From assembly GCA_027081065.1 (NCBI GenBank), contig JALWLW010000082.1, positions 1 through 14,882 on the forward strand: a stretch of 14,882 nucleotides of DNA, written 5' to 3'. Shown here one piece after another: positions 1 through 6,192 of this stretch. Each line of letters begins with the position of its first letter. The first letter of the stretch is position 1. A model generated the notes under the pieces. The model was not told the origin of the DNA. It worked only from the letters and a program-made list of their open reading frames with translations, and did no database searches. The DNA comes from Campylobacteraceae bacterium. GTDB taxonomy: Bacteria > Campylobacterota > Campylobacteria > Campylobacterales > Sulfurovaceae. The position numbers and the translations under genes are program-made.

Positions 1-161
1 TTATTATTTCTTTAAATTATGACTTTTTTACATACATTTTACGTTTAAAAAATATTTTTCAACATATAAAAGACAATTATTTTTTACTTATGTTAATAAT
101 TATTGCTAGTGAAAGTAATTATCAATAAATAAGTAATTTTTTTGCTCACTTTTTAGGATTT

Positions 162-170
162 TGTTAAAAT
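162..170 (+). promoter_or_regulatory. Candidate extended -10 promoter for the 240-647 gene
   Basis: TGTTAAAAT matches the TGn plus -10 pattern common for the housekeeping sigma factor in Campylobacterota, within very AT-rich DNA and about 70 bases upstream of the first gene. A second similar match (TTGTAATATT, about 175-184) lies just downstream, so the exact start is uncertain. The rest of 1-239 is AT-rich and shows no gene. Confidence 0.35.
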
Positions 171-239
171 AACATTGTAATATTTTTTAATATACGTCAT
201 AATAATTATAGAAAATAACTAATCTTAAGGAGAAAGCAC

Positions 240-647
240 ATGAACAAGAAATTTTTAACCACAACTTTATTATCTATCTCACTATTATCACTTAATTTAT
301 CGGCAGGAAGTGCAATGAAATGTGGTAATGGTTTTTGTATTGTTGATATTTCAGATTTAGGACCTAATAAAAAAGAGACTAAAGTAAAAGAAGAAATTGT
401 TGTTAAAAAACCAATTGTTACTGAATCGTATAAAACTGTACTTCTTGATAATATTGAGACCATTGTATTTACAAAATATGTTATGAGTGAAAATGAAGTT
501 GCAGAGTATGACTTTGAAGAGATGCAAAAAAACCTACTTGTTCCTGTGTTAAACTCAGAAGACTTACCTACTTCAAATTATTTATGTGAAGATGACTTAA
601 AGCCAATTAAGGTTGCAGGAATTGATAATGCTTATCAATGTGGATAA
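240..647 (+). CDS. Small secreted protein of unknown function
   Basis: This is a 135-residue protein I do not recognise. Residues 1-25 form a clear Sec signal peptide: MNKK, then a hydrophobic core, ending ...LSAGSA, so the mature form should be periplasmic or secreted. The mature part is about 110 residues, acidic overall, with four cysteines: C28 and C33 in a CGNGFC motif near the new N-terminus, and C116 and C134 near the C-terminus. That could give one or two disulfides. There is no lipobox. The start is well supported by AAGGAG at 227-232, seven bases before the ATG. It appears monocistronic, since asd starts 197 bases later behind its own presumed promoter. No catalytic motif is visible, so no role is assigned. 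Confidence 0.75.
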   Translation: MNKKFLTTTLLSISLLSLNLSAGSAMKCGNGFCIVDISDLGPNKKETKVKEEIVVKKPIVTESYKTVLLDNIETIVFTKYVMSENEVAEYDFEEMQKNLLVPVLNSEDLPTSNYLCEDDLKPIKVAGIDNAYQCG

Positions 648-675
648 TTTTAAAATTTCTTTAAGTATTAGTTAT

Positions 676-772
676 GTGGGTCGTTAGACTCACGCTACTA
701 AAAAAGCCACTTCTCTTTTAAAACTTGAAAAACAAAACTTTCAAAGCATAGACTCACAGCCATTTCGTTAGA
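676..772. repeat. Intergenic patch with paired short repeats, possible dispersed element
   Basis: This stretch between two AT-rich flanks has a clearly different composition. TAGACTCAC occurs at 685-693 and again at 749-757, and CGTTAGA occurs at 682-688 and 766-772. GTGGGTC/GACTCAC (676-682 and 687-693, one G-T pair) can form a stem with a four-base loop. The minus strand contains a 21-codon open frame (698-763). I do not call it a gene because it has no ribosome binding site. The layout resembles a small non-coding dispersed repeat, but copy number cannot be judged from one window. Confidence 0.3.
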
Positions 773-802
773 ATAACATCAAACAATAAAAATTAAAATA
801 TT

Positions 803-811
803 TGATTATAT
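803..811 (+). promoter_or_regulatory. Candidate extended -10 promoter for the asd operon
   Basis: TGATTATAT fits a TGn-TATAAT-like extended -10 about 34 bases before the asd start, in an AT-rich stretch. No distinct -35 is seen, as is usual in this group. This is inference from pattern and position only. Confidence 0.3.
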
Positions 812-844
812 CTTAATGAAATAATTTAATTAAAAAGGACAAAT

Positions 845-1879
845 GTGAAACAGTATAATGTAGCTATTGTAGGAGCAAGTGGTGCTGTTGGGGAAGAGCT
901 ATTTAGGGTTTTAGAAGAGGTTAAATTCCCTATGGCTGATTTATTACCATTGGCATCTGCTAATTCTGCTGGTAAGGTGATTGAGTGTCAAGGCGAAGAG
1001 TATCGAATTGAAGAGTTAACAGAAGAGGTATTTGTTGGACGTAATATTGATATTGCTTTCTTTTCTGCTGGTGGTAGTATTTCTGCCAAGTATGCCAAGT
1101 ATGCAGTAGAATCTGGAGCTGTGGTTATTGATAATACATCTCATTTTAGAATGATTGATAATGTACCATTGGTTGTACCAGAAGTGAACCCCGAAGATAT
1201 TGAACTTTGGGAAGAGACAGGGATTATTGCTAATCCTAACTGTTCTACTATTCAAATGGTTCAACTTCTTAAGCCTCTTCATGATTTATATGGTATTAAA
1301 AGAGTCGATGTTTCAACCTATCAAGCAGTGTCAGGTGCTGGAAAAGCTGGAATGGAAGAGTTAGTGCAACAAATGCAAGATTTTTTTGCTTTTAAACTCG
1401 ATGCAACAAAAGTAGAAGCTTTTGCACATCAAATTGCTTTGAATGTTATTCCTCATATTGATGTACCTCAAGCGAATGGATATACAAAAGAAGAGATGAA
1501 AATGGTAAATGAGACAGGAAAGATTATGCATACAGCATTTGCTGTATCAGCGACTTGTGTTCGTGTACCTGTGCTTCGTTCTCATTCTGAAGCCATTACC
1601 ATTACTTTTGAAGATGATGTGGATGTTTGCGTAGATGAAGCAAGAAAGGTATTGAGTGAATTTGAAAATGTAACGGTTATTGATGACATTGAAAATAATA
1701 AATACCCAATGCCAATGATTGCAACAGATACTGATGAGACTTATGTAGGACGAATTAGAAAAGATATTTCATCAGCAAATATTTTACATATTTGGGGTGT
1801 TGCTGACCAAGTGAGAGTAGGGGCTGCAACCAATGCAGTTAGAATTGCACAAAAATGGATAAAATTGGAGAATAGGTAA
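845..1879 (+). CDS. asd: Aspartate-semialdehyde dehydrogenase
   Basis: The enzyme reduces aspartyl-4-phosphate to aspartate semialdehyde with NADPH. It is cytoplasmic and sits at the branch point to lysine/diaminopimelate, threonine and methionine. The protein has 344 residues, normal for the family. Visible features are the N-terminal nucleotide-binding motif GASGAVG (10-16), the active-site cysteine C133 in NPNCSTIQ, the substrate-binding STYQAVSGAG (Q160), and the RVPVLRSHSEA segment with R240 and catalytic-type H248. The start is GTG at 845, preceded by AAAAGGA (833-839). No ATG nearby fits the conserved N-terminus MKQYNVAIVGASG. It is the first gene of a tight operon: the YqhA-family gene begins one base after its stop. 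Family assignment is very secure. Confidence 0.97.
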   Translation: MKQYNVAIVGASGAVGEELFRVLEEVKFPMADLLPLASANSAGKVIECQGEEYRIEELTEEVFVGRNIDIAFFSAGGSISAKYAKYAVESGAVVIDNTSHFRMIDNVPLVVPEVNPEDIELWEETGIIANPNCSTIQMVQLLKPLHDLYGIKRVDVSTYQAVSGAGKAGMEELVQQMQDFFAFKLDATKVEAFAHQIALNVIPHIDVPQANGYTKEEMKMVNETGKIMHTAFAVSATCVRVPVLRSHSEAITITFEDDVDVCVDEARKVLSEFENVTVIDDIENNKYPMPMIATDTDETYVGRIRKDISSANILHIWGVADQVRVGAATNAVRIAQKWIKLENR

Positions 1880-1880
1880 A

Positions 1881-2447
1881 ATGGCAACAGAAGAAGAGAT
1901 AAGAGCAAGAGAAGAGCATGATAGAAAAAATAGTAGTCTTATTGAGACACTGTTTGAAGGTGCTATTTGGAATAGTAGGTTTATAGTGCTTTTAGCAGTG
2001 ATATTTGGATTGTTGGGAGCAATTATTCTTTTTGTTATAGCCTCTATGGATATTTGGAATGTAGCTATGTATACTTATGATACAATTATTACTCATGCAC
2101 ATCCTGAAAAGTTTCATGAAGATATTGTTGCAGGTATTATAGGCGCTGTTGATTTGTATCTTATTGCTGTGGTTATGTTTATCTTTTCCTTTGGATTATA
2201 TGAGCTTTTTATCTCTAATATTGATCAAGCAAAAGGTATTAATGGTTCAAAACTTTTGGCAATTCATGATTTAGATCAACTTAAAGATAAAATAGCGAAA
2301 GTTATTGTTATGGTGTTAGTAGTAAACTTTTTTCAAAGAGTTTTGCATACAAACTTTAGTACTCCAATAGAGATGCTCTATTTCGCATTCTCTATTATGG
2401 TATTGGCTATTGGTTTAAGTTTTTTAAGTAAGGTAGGGAAACATTAA
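1881..2447 (+). CDS. YqhA/UPF0114-family inner-membrane protein
   Basis: This is a 188-residue integral membrane protein whose sequence matches my memory of the YqhA (UPF0114) family, a group without an established biochemical role. An N-terminal charged segment (1-30) is followed by four predicted membrane helices at about 33-55, 84-110, 138-155 and 162-183. The family-like stretches are the [20 protein letters not shown] helix, [28 protein letters not shown], and the charged [19 protein letters not shown] connection. It sits between asd and hemE: its ATG follows the asd stop by one base, and its stop overlaps the hemE start in TAATG. The three are almost certainly cotranscribed and translationally coupled. 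The neighbours do not point to a specific role; shared expression with heme and amino acid synthesis may be only organisational. Confidence 0.85.
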   Translation: MATEEEIRAREEHDRKNSSLIETLFEGAIWNSRFIVLLAVIFGLLGAIILFVIASMDIWNVAMYTYDTIITHAHPEKFHEDIVAGIIGAVDLYLIAVVMFIFSFGLYELFISNIDQAKGINGSKLLAIHDLDQLKDKIAKVIVMVLVVNFFQRVLHTNFSTPIEMLYFAFSIMVLAIGLSFLSKVGKH

Positions 2448-3493
2448 TGAGTAAAATATTTGTAGACGCATGTTTAGGAAAAGAGACACCATACACACCT
2501 GTATGGATGATGAGACAAGCAGGTCGATACTTGCCAGAGTACATGAAAGTAAGAGCAGAAGCAGGAGATTTCTTGTCTCTTTGTCATGACCCTAAAAAAG
2601 CAGCTGAAGTTACTATTCAACCATTAGATATTGTGGGTGTTGATGCTGCTATTTTATTTTCAGATATTTTGGTGATTCCTGATGAGATGGGAATGGATTT
2701 GTCTTTTGTAAAAGGTGAAGGTCCAAAGTTTTCAGATCCAATTAAAGGTCAAGAAGATTTAGACAGACTTATTGGTGGAGAAGAGGCTGCAAGTAAATTA
2801 ACTTATGTTTACGATACCATTAAACTTTTAAGAACAGAGCTTGATGAACGTGGTGACAACATTGCACTTATTGGGTTTACGGGTTCACCTTGGACTTTAG
2901 CGACTTATATGATTGAAGGACAAGGAACAAAAACTTACAACTTATGTAAAAAGATGATGTACTCAAATCCTGAACTCTTACATAATATTTTAAGAGAAGT
3001 GACAGAAGTTGTTAAGCTTTATATGGAAAAACAGATTGAAGCTGGAATTGATGTTGTACAAATTTTTGATTCGTGGGCAGCAGCGATTGAGCCAGGAGTT
3101 TATGATGAGTTCTCATGGAAATATATGGTTGAAATTTGTGATCATTTAAAAGCTAAATATCCAGAAACACCAATTATTATGTTCCCTAAAGGGGTATCTG
3201 CTTTTATTGAACGTGGTTTAGTATATGGTAACTTTGATGTATTTGGTGTTGATTGGGGAACACCAATGGCAATGGCAAAAGAGAAACTAGGAGACAAATA
3301 TGTACTTCAAGGAAATATGGAACCATGTAGACTTTATTCAAAAGAAGCAACGACTGAGTGTGTTGAGTCTATTGCTAAGACGATGAAAGAGGGAAGACAT
3401 ATCTTTAATTTAGGACATGGAATTCTTCCTGATGTTCCTGTTGAAAATGCAATCCACTTTGTATCTGAGTGTAAAAGAGCATCAAAGCGTTAA
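2447..3493 (+). CDS. hemE: Uroporphyrinogen III decarboxylase
   Basis: HemE removes the four acetate carboxyls of uroporphyrinogen III to make coproporphyrinogen III in cytoplasmic heme synthesis, without a cofactor. The protein has 348 residues, the usual length. Conserved landmarks are [15 protein letters not shown] with R23 and R27 (substrate carboxylate binding), [12 protein letters not shown] with D73 (the key aspartate contacting pyrrole nitrogens), [16 protein letters not shown] with Y154, FDSWAA with S209, QGNMEP, and [14 protein letters not shown] with H324. All expected active-site residues are present. The start overlaps the preceding stop (TAATG), with AAGGTAGGG about eight bases upstream as ribosome binding site. 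It is the last gene of the asd operon, and a hairpin terminator begins immediately after its stop. Confidence 0.98.
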   Translation: MSKIFVDACLGKETPYTPVWMMRQAGRYLPEYMKVRAEAGDFLSLCHDPKKAAEVTIQPLDIVGVDAAILFSDILVIPDEMGMDLSFVKGEGPKFSDPIKGQEDLDRLIGGEEAASKLTYVYDTIKLLRTELDERGDNIALIGFTGSPWTLATYMIEGQGTKTYNLCKKMMYSNPELLHNILREVTEVVKLYMEKQIEAGIDVVQIFDSWAAAIEPGVYDEFSWKYMVEICDHLKAKYPETPIIMFPKGVSAFIERGLVYGNFDVFGVDWGTPMAMAKEKLGDKYVLQGNMEPCRLYSKEATTECVESIAKTMKEGRHIFNLGHGILPDVPVENAIHFVSECKRASKR

Positions 3494-3526
3494 AAGATCA
3501 TAGGCTTTTTGCCTATGATTTTATTT
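3494..3526. terminator. Bidirectional rho-independent terminator
   Basis: A perfect nine-base stem, ATCATAGGC (3497-3505) with GCCTATGAT (3511-3519), closes on a five-base loop. It is followed by TTTTATTT on the plus strand and by a short T run on the minus strand. It starts one base after the hemE stop and touches the stop of the convergent LysM gene, so it probably ends both transcripts. Confidence 0.85.
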
Positions 3527-4453
3527 GGGAACATAAACCTTTTGTCCAATGCGTAAGGGAGTATTTTTATTTTTAATATTGTAGTTTGCAGCTACAATCT
3601 TATCTATCTTTGTTGTCGTTCCATAAAACTTTTTTGAGATATAAGCTAAATTATACCCTTTTTTTACAGTAATGTATCTTCGTCTTTTATTTTTTGGTAA
3701 ATAAGGAATTATGACTTTTTGCCCAACTTTTAGCCTTGTTTTATGACTTTTTATACTTTTATTGGCACGTATAATTCTTTTAAACTCCATAGGATTACCA
3801 TAAAACTTTTCAGAAAGTAAAGCAAGTGTATCACCTTTTTTTACAATGGCTATTCTTGGTTTTTTTCTTATGGTTTTAGCTTTTGGAGATACTTTTTTTA
3901 CTTTCTTTTTAATAGTTTTTGTAACAATTTTTTCTTCTTTTAATAAGGGAGGAGTGCTTTTGATTTCAGTAATGGTTTGAATAACGCTCTTTTTTTGAAT
4001 TTTTGGTTTAATGATTTTTGGTTCAAGTTTAGCAACATGCTCCAGTGCTAACTCTTCTGTGTAACGTACAACTTTTGTAATCTCTTCTTTTACCGAGACA
4101 ATAGGAATTTGAGGTTTCTTTATAACTTCTTTAGGTTTTGTTATGACCTCTTTTCCTACGGGTTGTTCTTTTGGAGTTTTTGCTATTGTCTCTTTTTTGA
4201 TAGTTGGTTTACTTTGATTATTGTCGGTAAGTAGCGTTACAGGTACGGTAGAAGTATTAGATGGTTGAAGTGACTTAAATCCTATGTACCCAAGAATGCT
4301 AACAGTAATTAAACCTATTGTTGTAAATAAGAATCCTTTAGATCGTTTACGCTCCTCTTCACTCTCTTCTAAAAAATGTTCTTCAAAGTCAAAATTAAAA
4401 CTCTCTTCTACTTCCTCTTCATCTGGACCTTTAAGTGGTTTTACTATTTCCAT
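3521..4453 (-). CDS. Membrane-anchored protein with two LysM domains
   Basis: With the start chosen here the protein has 310 residues. Residues 1-40 are strongly acidic and probably cytoplasmic. Residues 41-59 (GFLFTTIGLITVSILGYIGF) form one transmembrane helix, 60-200 are a Pro/Lys/Thr/Glu-rich linker, and 203-250 and 260-309 are two LysM modules (VKKGDTLALLSEKFYGN...GQKVIIP and VKKGYNLAYISKKFYGT...GQKVYVP). The layout suggests a type II anchor reaching through the periplasm to bind peptidoglycan. No enzyme domain is seen. The frame stays open to 4522, but a TGTTATAAT promoter lies inside that extension, so an mRNA starting from it would lack the upstream ATG. The ATG at 4453 precedes MEIVKPLKG, with a weak AAGAAG before it. 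A micro-ORF with a better ribosome site overlaps this start. It faces hemE tail to tail and is divergent from mutY. Confidence 0.8.
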   Translation of the reverse strand: MEIVKPLKGPDEEEVEESFNFDFEEHFLEESEEERKRSKGFLFTTIGLITVSILGYIGFKSLQPSNTSTVPVTLLTDNNQSKPTIKKETIAKTPKEQPVGKEVITKPKEVIKKPQIPIVSVKEEITKVVRYTEELALEHVAKLEPKIIKPKIQKKSVIQTITEIKSTPPLLKEEKIVTKTIKKKVKKVSPKAKTIRKKPRIAIVKKGDTLALLSEKFYGNPMEFKRIIRANKSIKSHKTRLKVGQKVIIPYLPKNKRRRYITVKKGYNLAYISKKFYGTTTKIDKIVAANYNIKNKNTPLRIGQKVYVPK

Positions 4454-4476
4454 GAAAACTTCTTTATTTTTAACAT
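4444..4476 (-). other. Possible 10-codon leader ORF overlapping the LysM gene start
   Basis: ATG at 4476 opens a ten-residue frame (MLKIKKFSWK) ending in TAG at 4444-4446, ten bases past the first base of the LysM gene's ATG and in another frame. It has the best ribosome binding site of the region: AGAGGA at 4482-4487, five bases upstream. It might feed ribosomes to the weakly preceded LysM start by coupling. Equally, the match could be accidental. Confidence 0.3.
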
Positions 4477-4502
4477 TGTATTCCTCTTTTAACCTTTTGT
4501 GA

Positions 4503-4511
4503 ATTATAACA
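4503..4511 (-). promoter_or_regulatory. Extended -10 promoter for the LysM gene
   Basis: Read on the minus strand this is TGTTATAAT, a perfect TGn-TATAAT extended -10. Transcription would begin near 4496, leaving a leader of about 43 bases before the ATG at 4453. It lies inside the longer open frame and is a main reason for preferring the shorter protein. Confidence 0.6.
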
Positions 4512-4568
4512 ATATAATACATTTTAATAGATTAACTTTAAAAGGCTAATTGAAAAATATGATAACTT

Positions 4569-4577
4569 TGATACAAT
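4569..4577 (+). promoter_or_regulatory. Extended -10 promoter immediately upstream of mutY
   Basis: TGATACAAT fits the extended -10 pattern. Its last base is only five bases before the mutY ATG (4583), so transcription would be expected to start at or next to the start codon. No Shine-Dalgarno sequence precedes the ATG. A leaderless mutY mRNA is the simplest reading, unless the real promoter lies further upstream. Confidence 0.45.
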
Positions 4578-4582
4578 GTTAA

Positions 4583-5551
4583 ATGCAAAATCATCTCTAC
4601 TCTCCTATTCATAAAAATATTTTAACTTGGTATCAAGCACATGGGCGTGTTACTTTACCGTGGAGAAATACACAGAGTGCTTATGAAATTTATCTTTCAG
4701 AAATCATGTTACAACAGACGCAAGTTAAAACTGTCTTGGAACGTTTTTATTTTCAATTTTTAGAAAAGTTTCCTACTTTAAGTGATGTGGCTCAGAGTCC
4801 GGTTGATGATGTTTTAAAGGCTTGGGAAGGTTTGGGCTATTATACCCGTGCTAGAAATTTACACAAAACAGCTGTTGAAACAAAAGGTATTTTACCTAAT
4901 AATGCAGAGGCACTAGAGAAGCTTCCAGGTATAGGAAAGTCCACGGCTCATGCTGTAGCTTGTTTTGCTTTTAATGAGCCTTTACCAATACTTGATGCGA
5001 ATGTAAAACGTATTTTGTATCGTTTTTTTGCTGTAATATCTTGTAGTGATAAAAAGTTATGGGAGTTAGCTTATAGGCTTTATGATAAAGAGAATGCCTA
5101 TATCTATAATCAAACAATGATGGACATTGGTTCAGCTATTTGTACACACAAAAATCCATCTTGTCACCTTTGCCCATTTGAGTCACAATGTAAAGGAAAA
5201 GAAAATCCACTTCTGTATCCTAAGAAAAAAAAGAAAAAAAAGAAACCTATTAGACAACGTACTTTAGTGATTTATCATAACAATGATGCTTATGCACTAA
5301 GTCAAAACTATGAGCGTTTACTTTCTGGTTTATGGGGATTTAAACAAGAAGAAAATTTTGCATTAAAGCCACAGATGAGTCTTTTGGGTAAAATTAAACA
5401 GCACTATACACACTTTACTTTAGACGCCTCTGTTGTATTGGTAGAAAATAAAGAGCAAGAAAAGTATTTTACGATGAATGAAATTGACCGTTTAGCTTTA
5501 AGTGGGGCAGATAGAAAGGCATTGGCACTATTGTCTGATTTTATAAAATAA
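4583..5551 (+). CDS. mutY: Adenine DNA glycosylase MutY
   Basis: MutY excises adenine mispaired with 8-oxoguanine, preventing G:C to T:A changes. The protein has 322 residues. The catalytic core shows the helix LSEIMLQQTQV with E40, the helix-hairpin-helix LEKLPGIGKSTA (111-122), and ILDANVKR with catalytic D138. The iron-sulfur ligands C187, C194, C197 and C203 have the exact C-x6-C-x2-C-x5-C spacing. Residues from about 225 onward form the C-terminal NUDIX-like domain that reads 8-oxoG (YTHFTLD near 275). A run of eight lysines (214-221) links the halves and is encoded by a repeated A AAA AAG sequence. No Shine-Dalgarno precedes the ATG, and a stop codon directly abuts it upstream in frame. 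A membrane protein gene follows 15 bases downstream, probably in the same transcript. Confidence 0.96.
   Translation: MQNHLYSPIHKNILTWYQAHGRVTLPWRNTQSAYEIYLSEIMLQQTQVKTVLERFYFQFLEKFPTLSDVAQSPVDDVLKAWEGLGYYTRARNLHKTAVETKGILPNNAEALEKLPGIGKSTAHAVACFAFNEPLPILDANVKRILYRFFAVISCSDKKLWELAYRLYDKENAYIYNQTMMDIGSAICTHKNPSCHLCPFESQCKGKENPLLYPKKKKKKKKPIRQRTLVIYHNNDAYALSQNYERLLSGLWGFKQEENFALKPQMSLLGKIKQHYTHFTLDASVVLVENKEQEKYFTMNEIDRLALSGADRKALALLSDFIK
5225..5242 (+). other. Tandem A AAA AAG slippery sequence inside mutY
   Basis: Two A8 runs, each followed by G, place the heptamer A AAA AAG in the zero frame twice, at 5227-5233 and 5236-5242. This is the heptamer used for -1 frameshifting in E. coli dnaX. 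After a -1 shift at the second site, reading gives Glu-Thr-Tyr and then TAG at 5251-5253. A +1 shift meets TAG at 5265-5267. Either event gives a MutY of about 225-230 residues without its C-terminal domain. I saw no convincing upstream stimulator or downstream hairpin. Confidence 0.45.
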
Positions 5552-5566
5552 CACAAAGGATAGATT

Positions 5567-6091
5567 ATGCAAGTTTTAAAATTTTTACTAGGTATTATTT
5601 TAGTTCAATTTATAACAGCTGTACTTATATATATATCACCTATAGAGTTAGATAATACAACAGGATTGTTACGTTTGATTTTACCTCTTTTTTTTATGGC
5701 ACTGTTAGTCGCTTTTTGGTTCTCTTCTCTCTCTAGTTCTTTGCGTAAAGATTCTGAATATAAAATGAGTAATAAGTTCGCAAAAGAGAGAGAAGCTTTT
5801 AAAGTAAAAGCTGAAAAAGCAAAAATAGAAGTTGTTAAAGAGGCCCAAAAGGAGATTACACGTGAAGCTAAAGTGACTCATGCTAAAGCAAACTTTAAAG
5901 TAGGTGCTGCTTTTGCAGGTGCTTTAGGTGTTGGTGCATTATTTATTTTTGCTCAACTTATTACAGTAGGACTTTTGACAATGACAGCTGCAGGTGGAGT
6001 TATTGGTGGATACTATTGGCGTGGGAAACGAATAGAGAACTCTAAAATCAAAGAGTTAGAGATTATTGATACAAAAGTAATTGCTCATTAA
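5567..6091 (+). CDS. Membrane protein with central helical region, unknown function
   Basis: I do not recognise this 174-residue protein. Two membrane helices (about 3-23 and 34-54) are followed by a highly charged, Lys/Glu/Ala-rich segment (62-110) with coiled-coil character. Next comes a glycine/alanine-rich hydrophobic pair (about 112-150: VGAAFAGALGVGALF... and TMTAAGGVIGGYYW), where the GxxxG-like spacing suits helix packing. A short charged tail ends the protein. AAAGGA (5555-5560) lies six bases before the ATG, so the start is firm. It follows mutY by 15 bases and is closed by a strong hairpin, which suggests cotranscription with mutY, although nothing in the protein points to DNA repair. 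The charged middle segment probably faces the cytoplasm if the helices form two hairpins. Confidence 0.8.
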   Translation: MQVLKFLLGIILVQFITAVLIYISPIELDNTTGLLRLILPLFFMALLVAFWFSSLSSSLRKDSEYKMSNKFAKEREAFKVKAEKAKIEVVKEAQKEITREAKVTHAKANFKVGAAFAGALGVGALFIFAQLITVGLLTMTAAGGVIGGYYWRGKRIENSKIKELEIIDTKVIAH

Positions 6092-6106
6092 TAAAACTTA
6101 AGTAAG

Positions 6107-6148
6107 AACTTCGTCATAAGTTACATACTTTATGAACGAAGTTTTATT
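6107..6148 (+). terminator. Rho-independent terminator after the mutY operon
   Basis: AACTTCGT (6107-6114) pairs with ACGAAGTT (6136-6143). The stem continues through CATAA/TTATG with one bulged A, around an eight-to-ten-base loop, and TTTTATT follows. It lies 15 bases after the stop at 6091. The opposite strand lacks a good T run, so it probably acts on plus-strand transcription only. Confidence 0.75.
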
Positions 6149-6192
6149 ATAAGAGATTAAGCTCAATTTTGAAGAGCTAAAATAGTTTAGTA

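Noticed and set aside
93..128. Possible Fur-box-like dyad around TAATTAT and GATAATTA strings.
   Set aside because: The matching parts are TAATTA, which is self-complementary and common in such A/T-rich DNA. The spacing does not match a Fur consensus well.
206..463. Open frame on the minus strand across the first gene.
   Set aside because: It is antisense to a gene with a clear signal peptide and ribosome site, has none of its own, and its product looks like reversed coding sequence.
698..763. Minus-strand 21-codon frame MAVSLCFESFVFQVLKEKWL.
   Set aside because: No Shine-Dalgarno sequence or promoter. Better explained as part of the repeat-like intergenic segment.
4454..4522. Longer LysM protein starting at 4522.
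   Set aside because: An extended -10 promoter lies within the extension, and no ribosome site precedes the upstream ATG.
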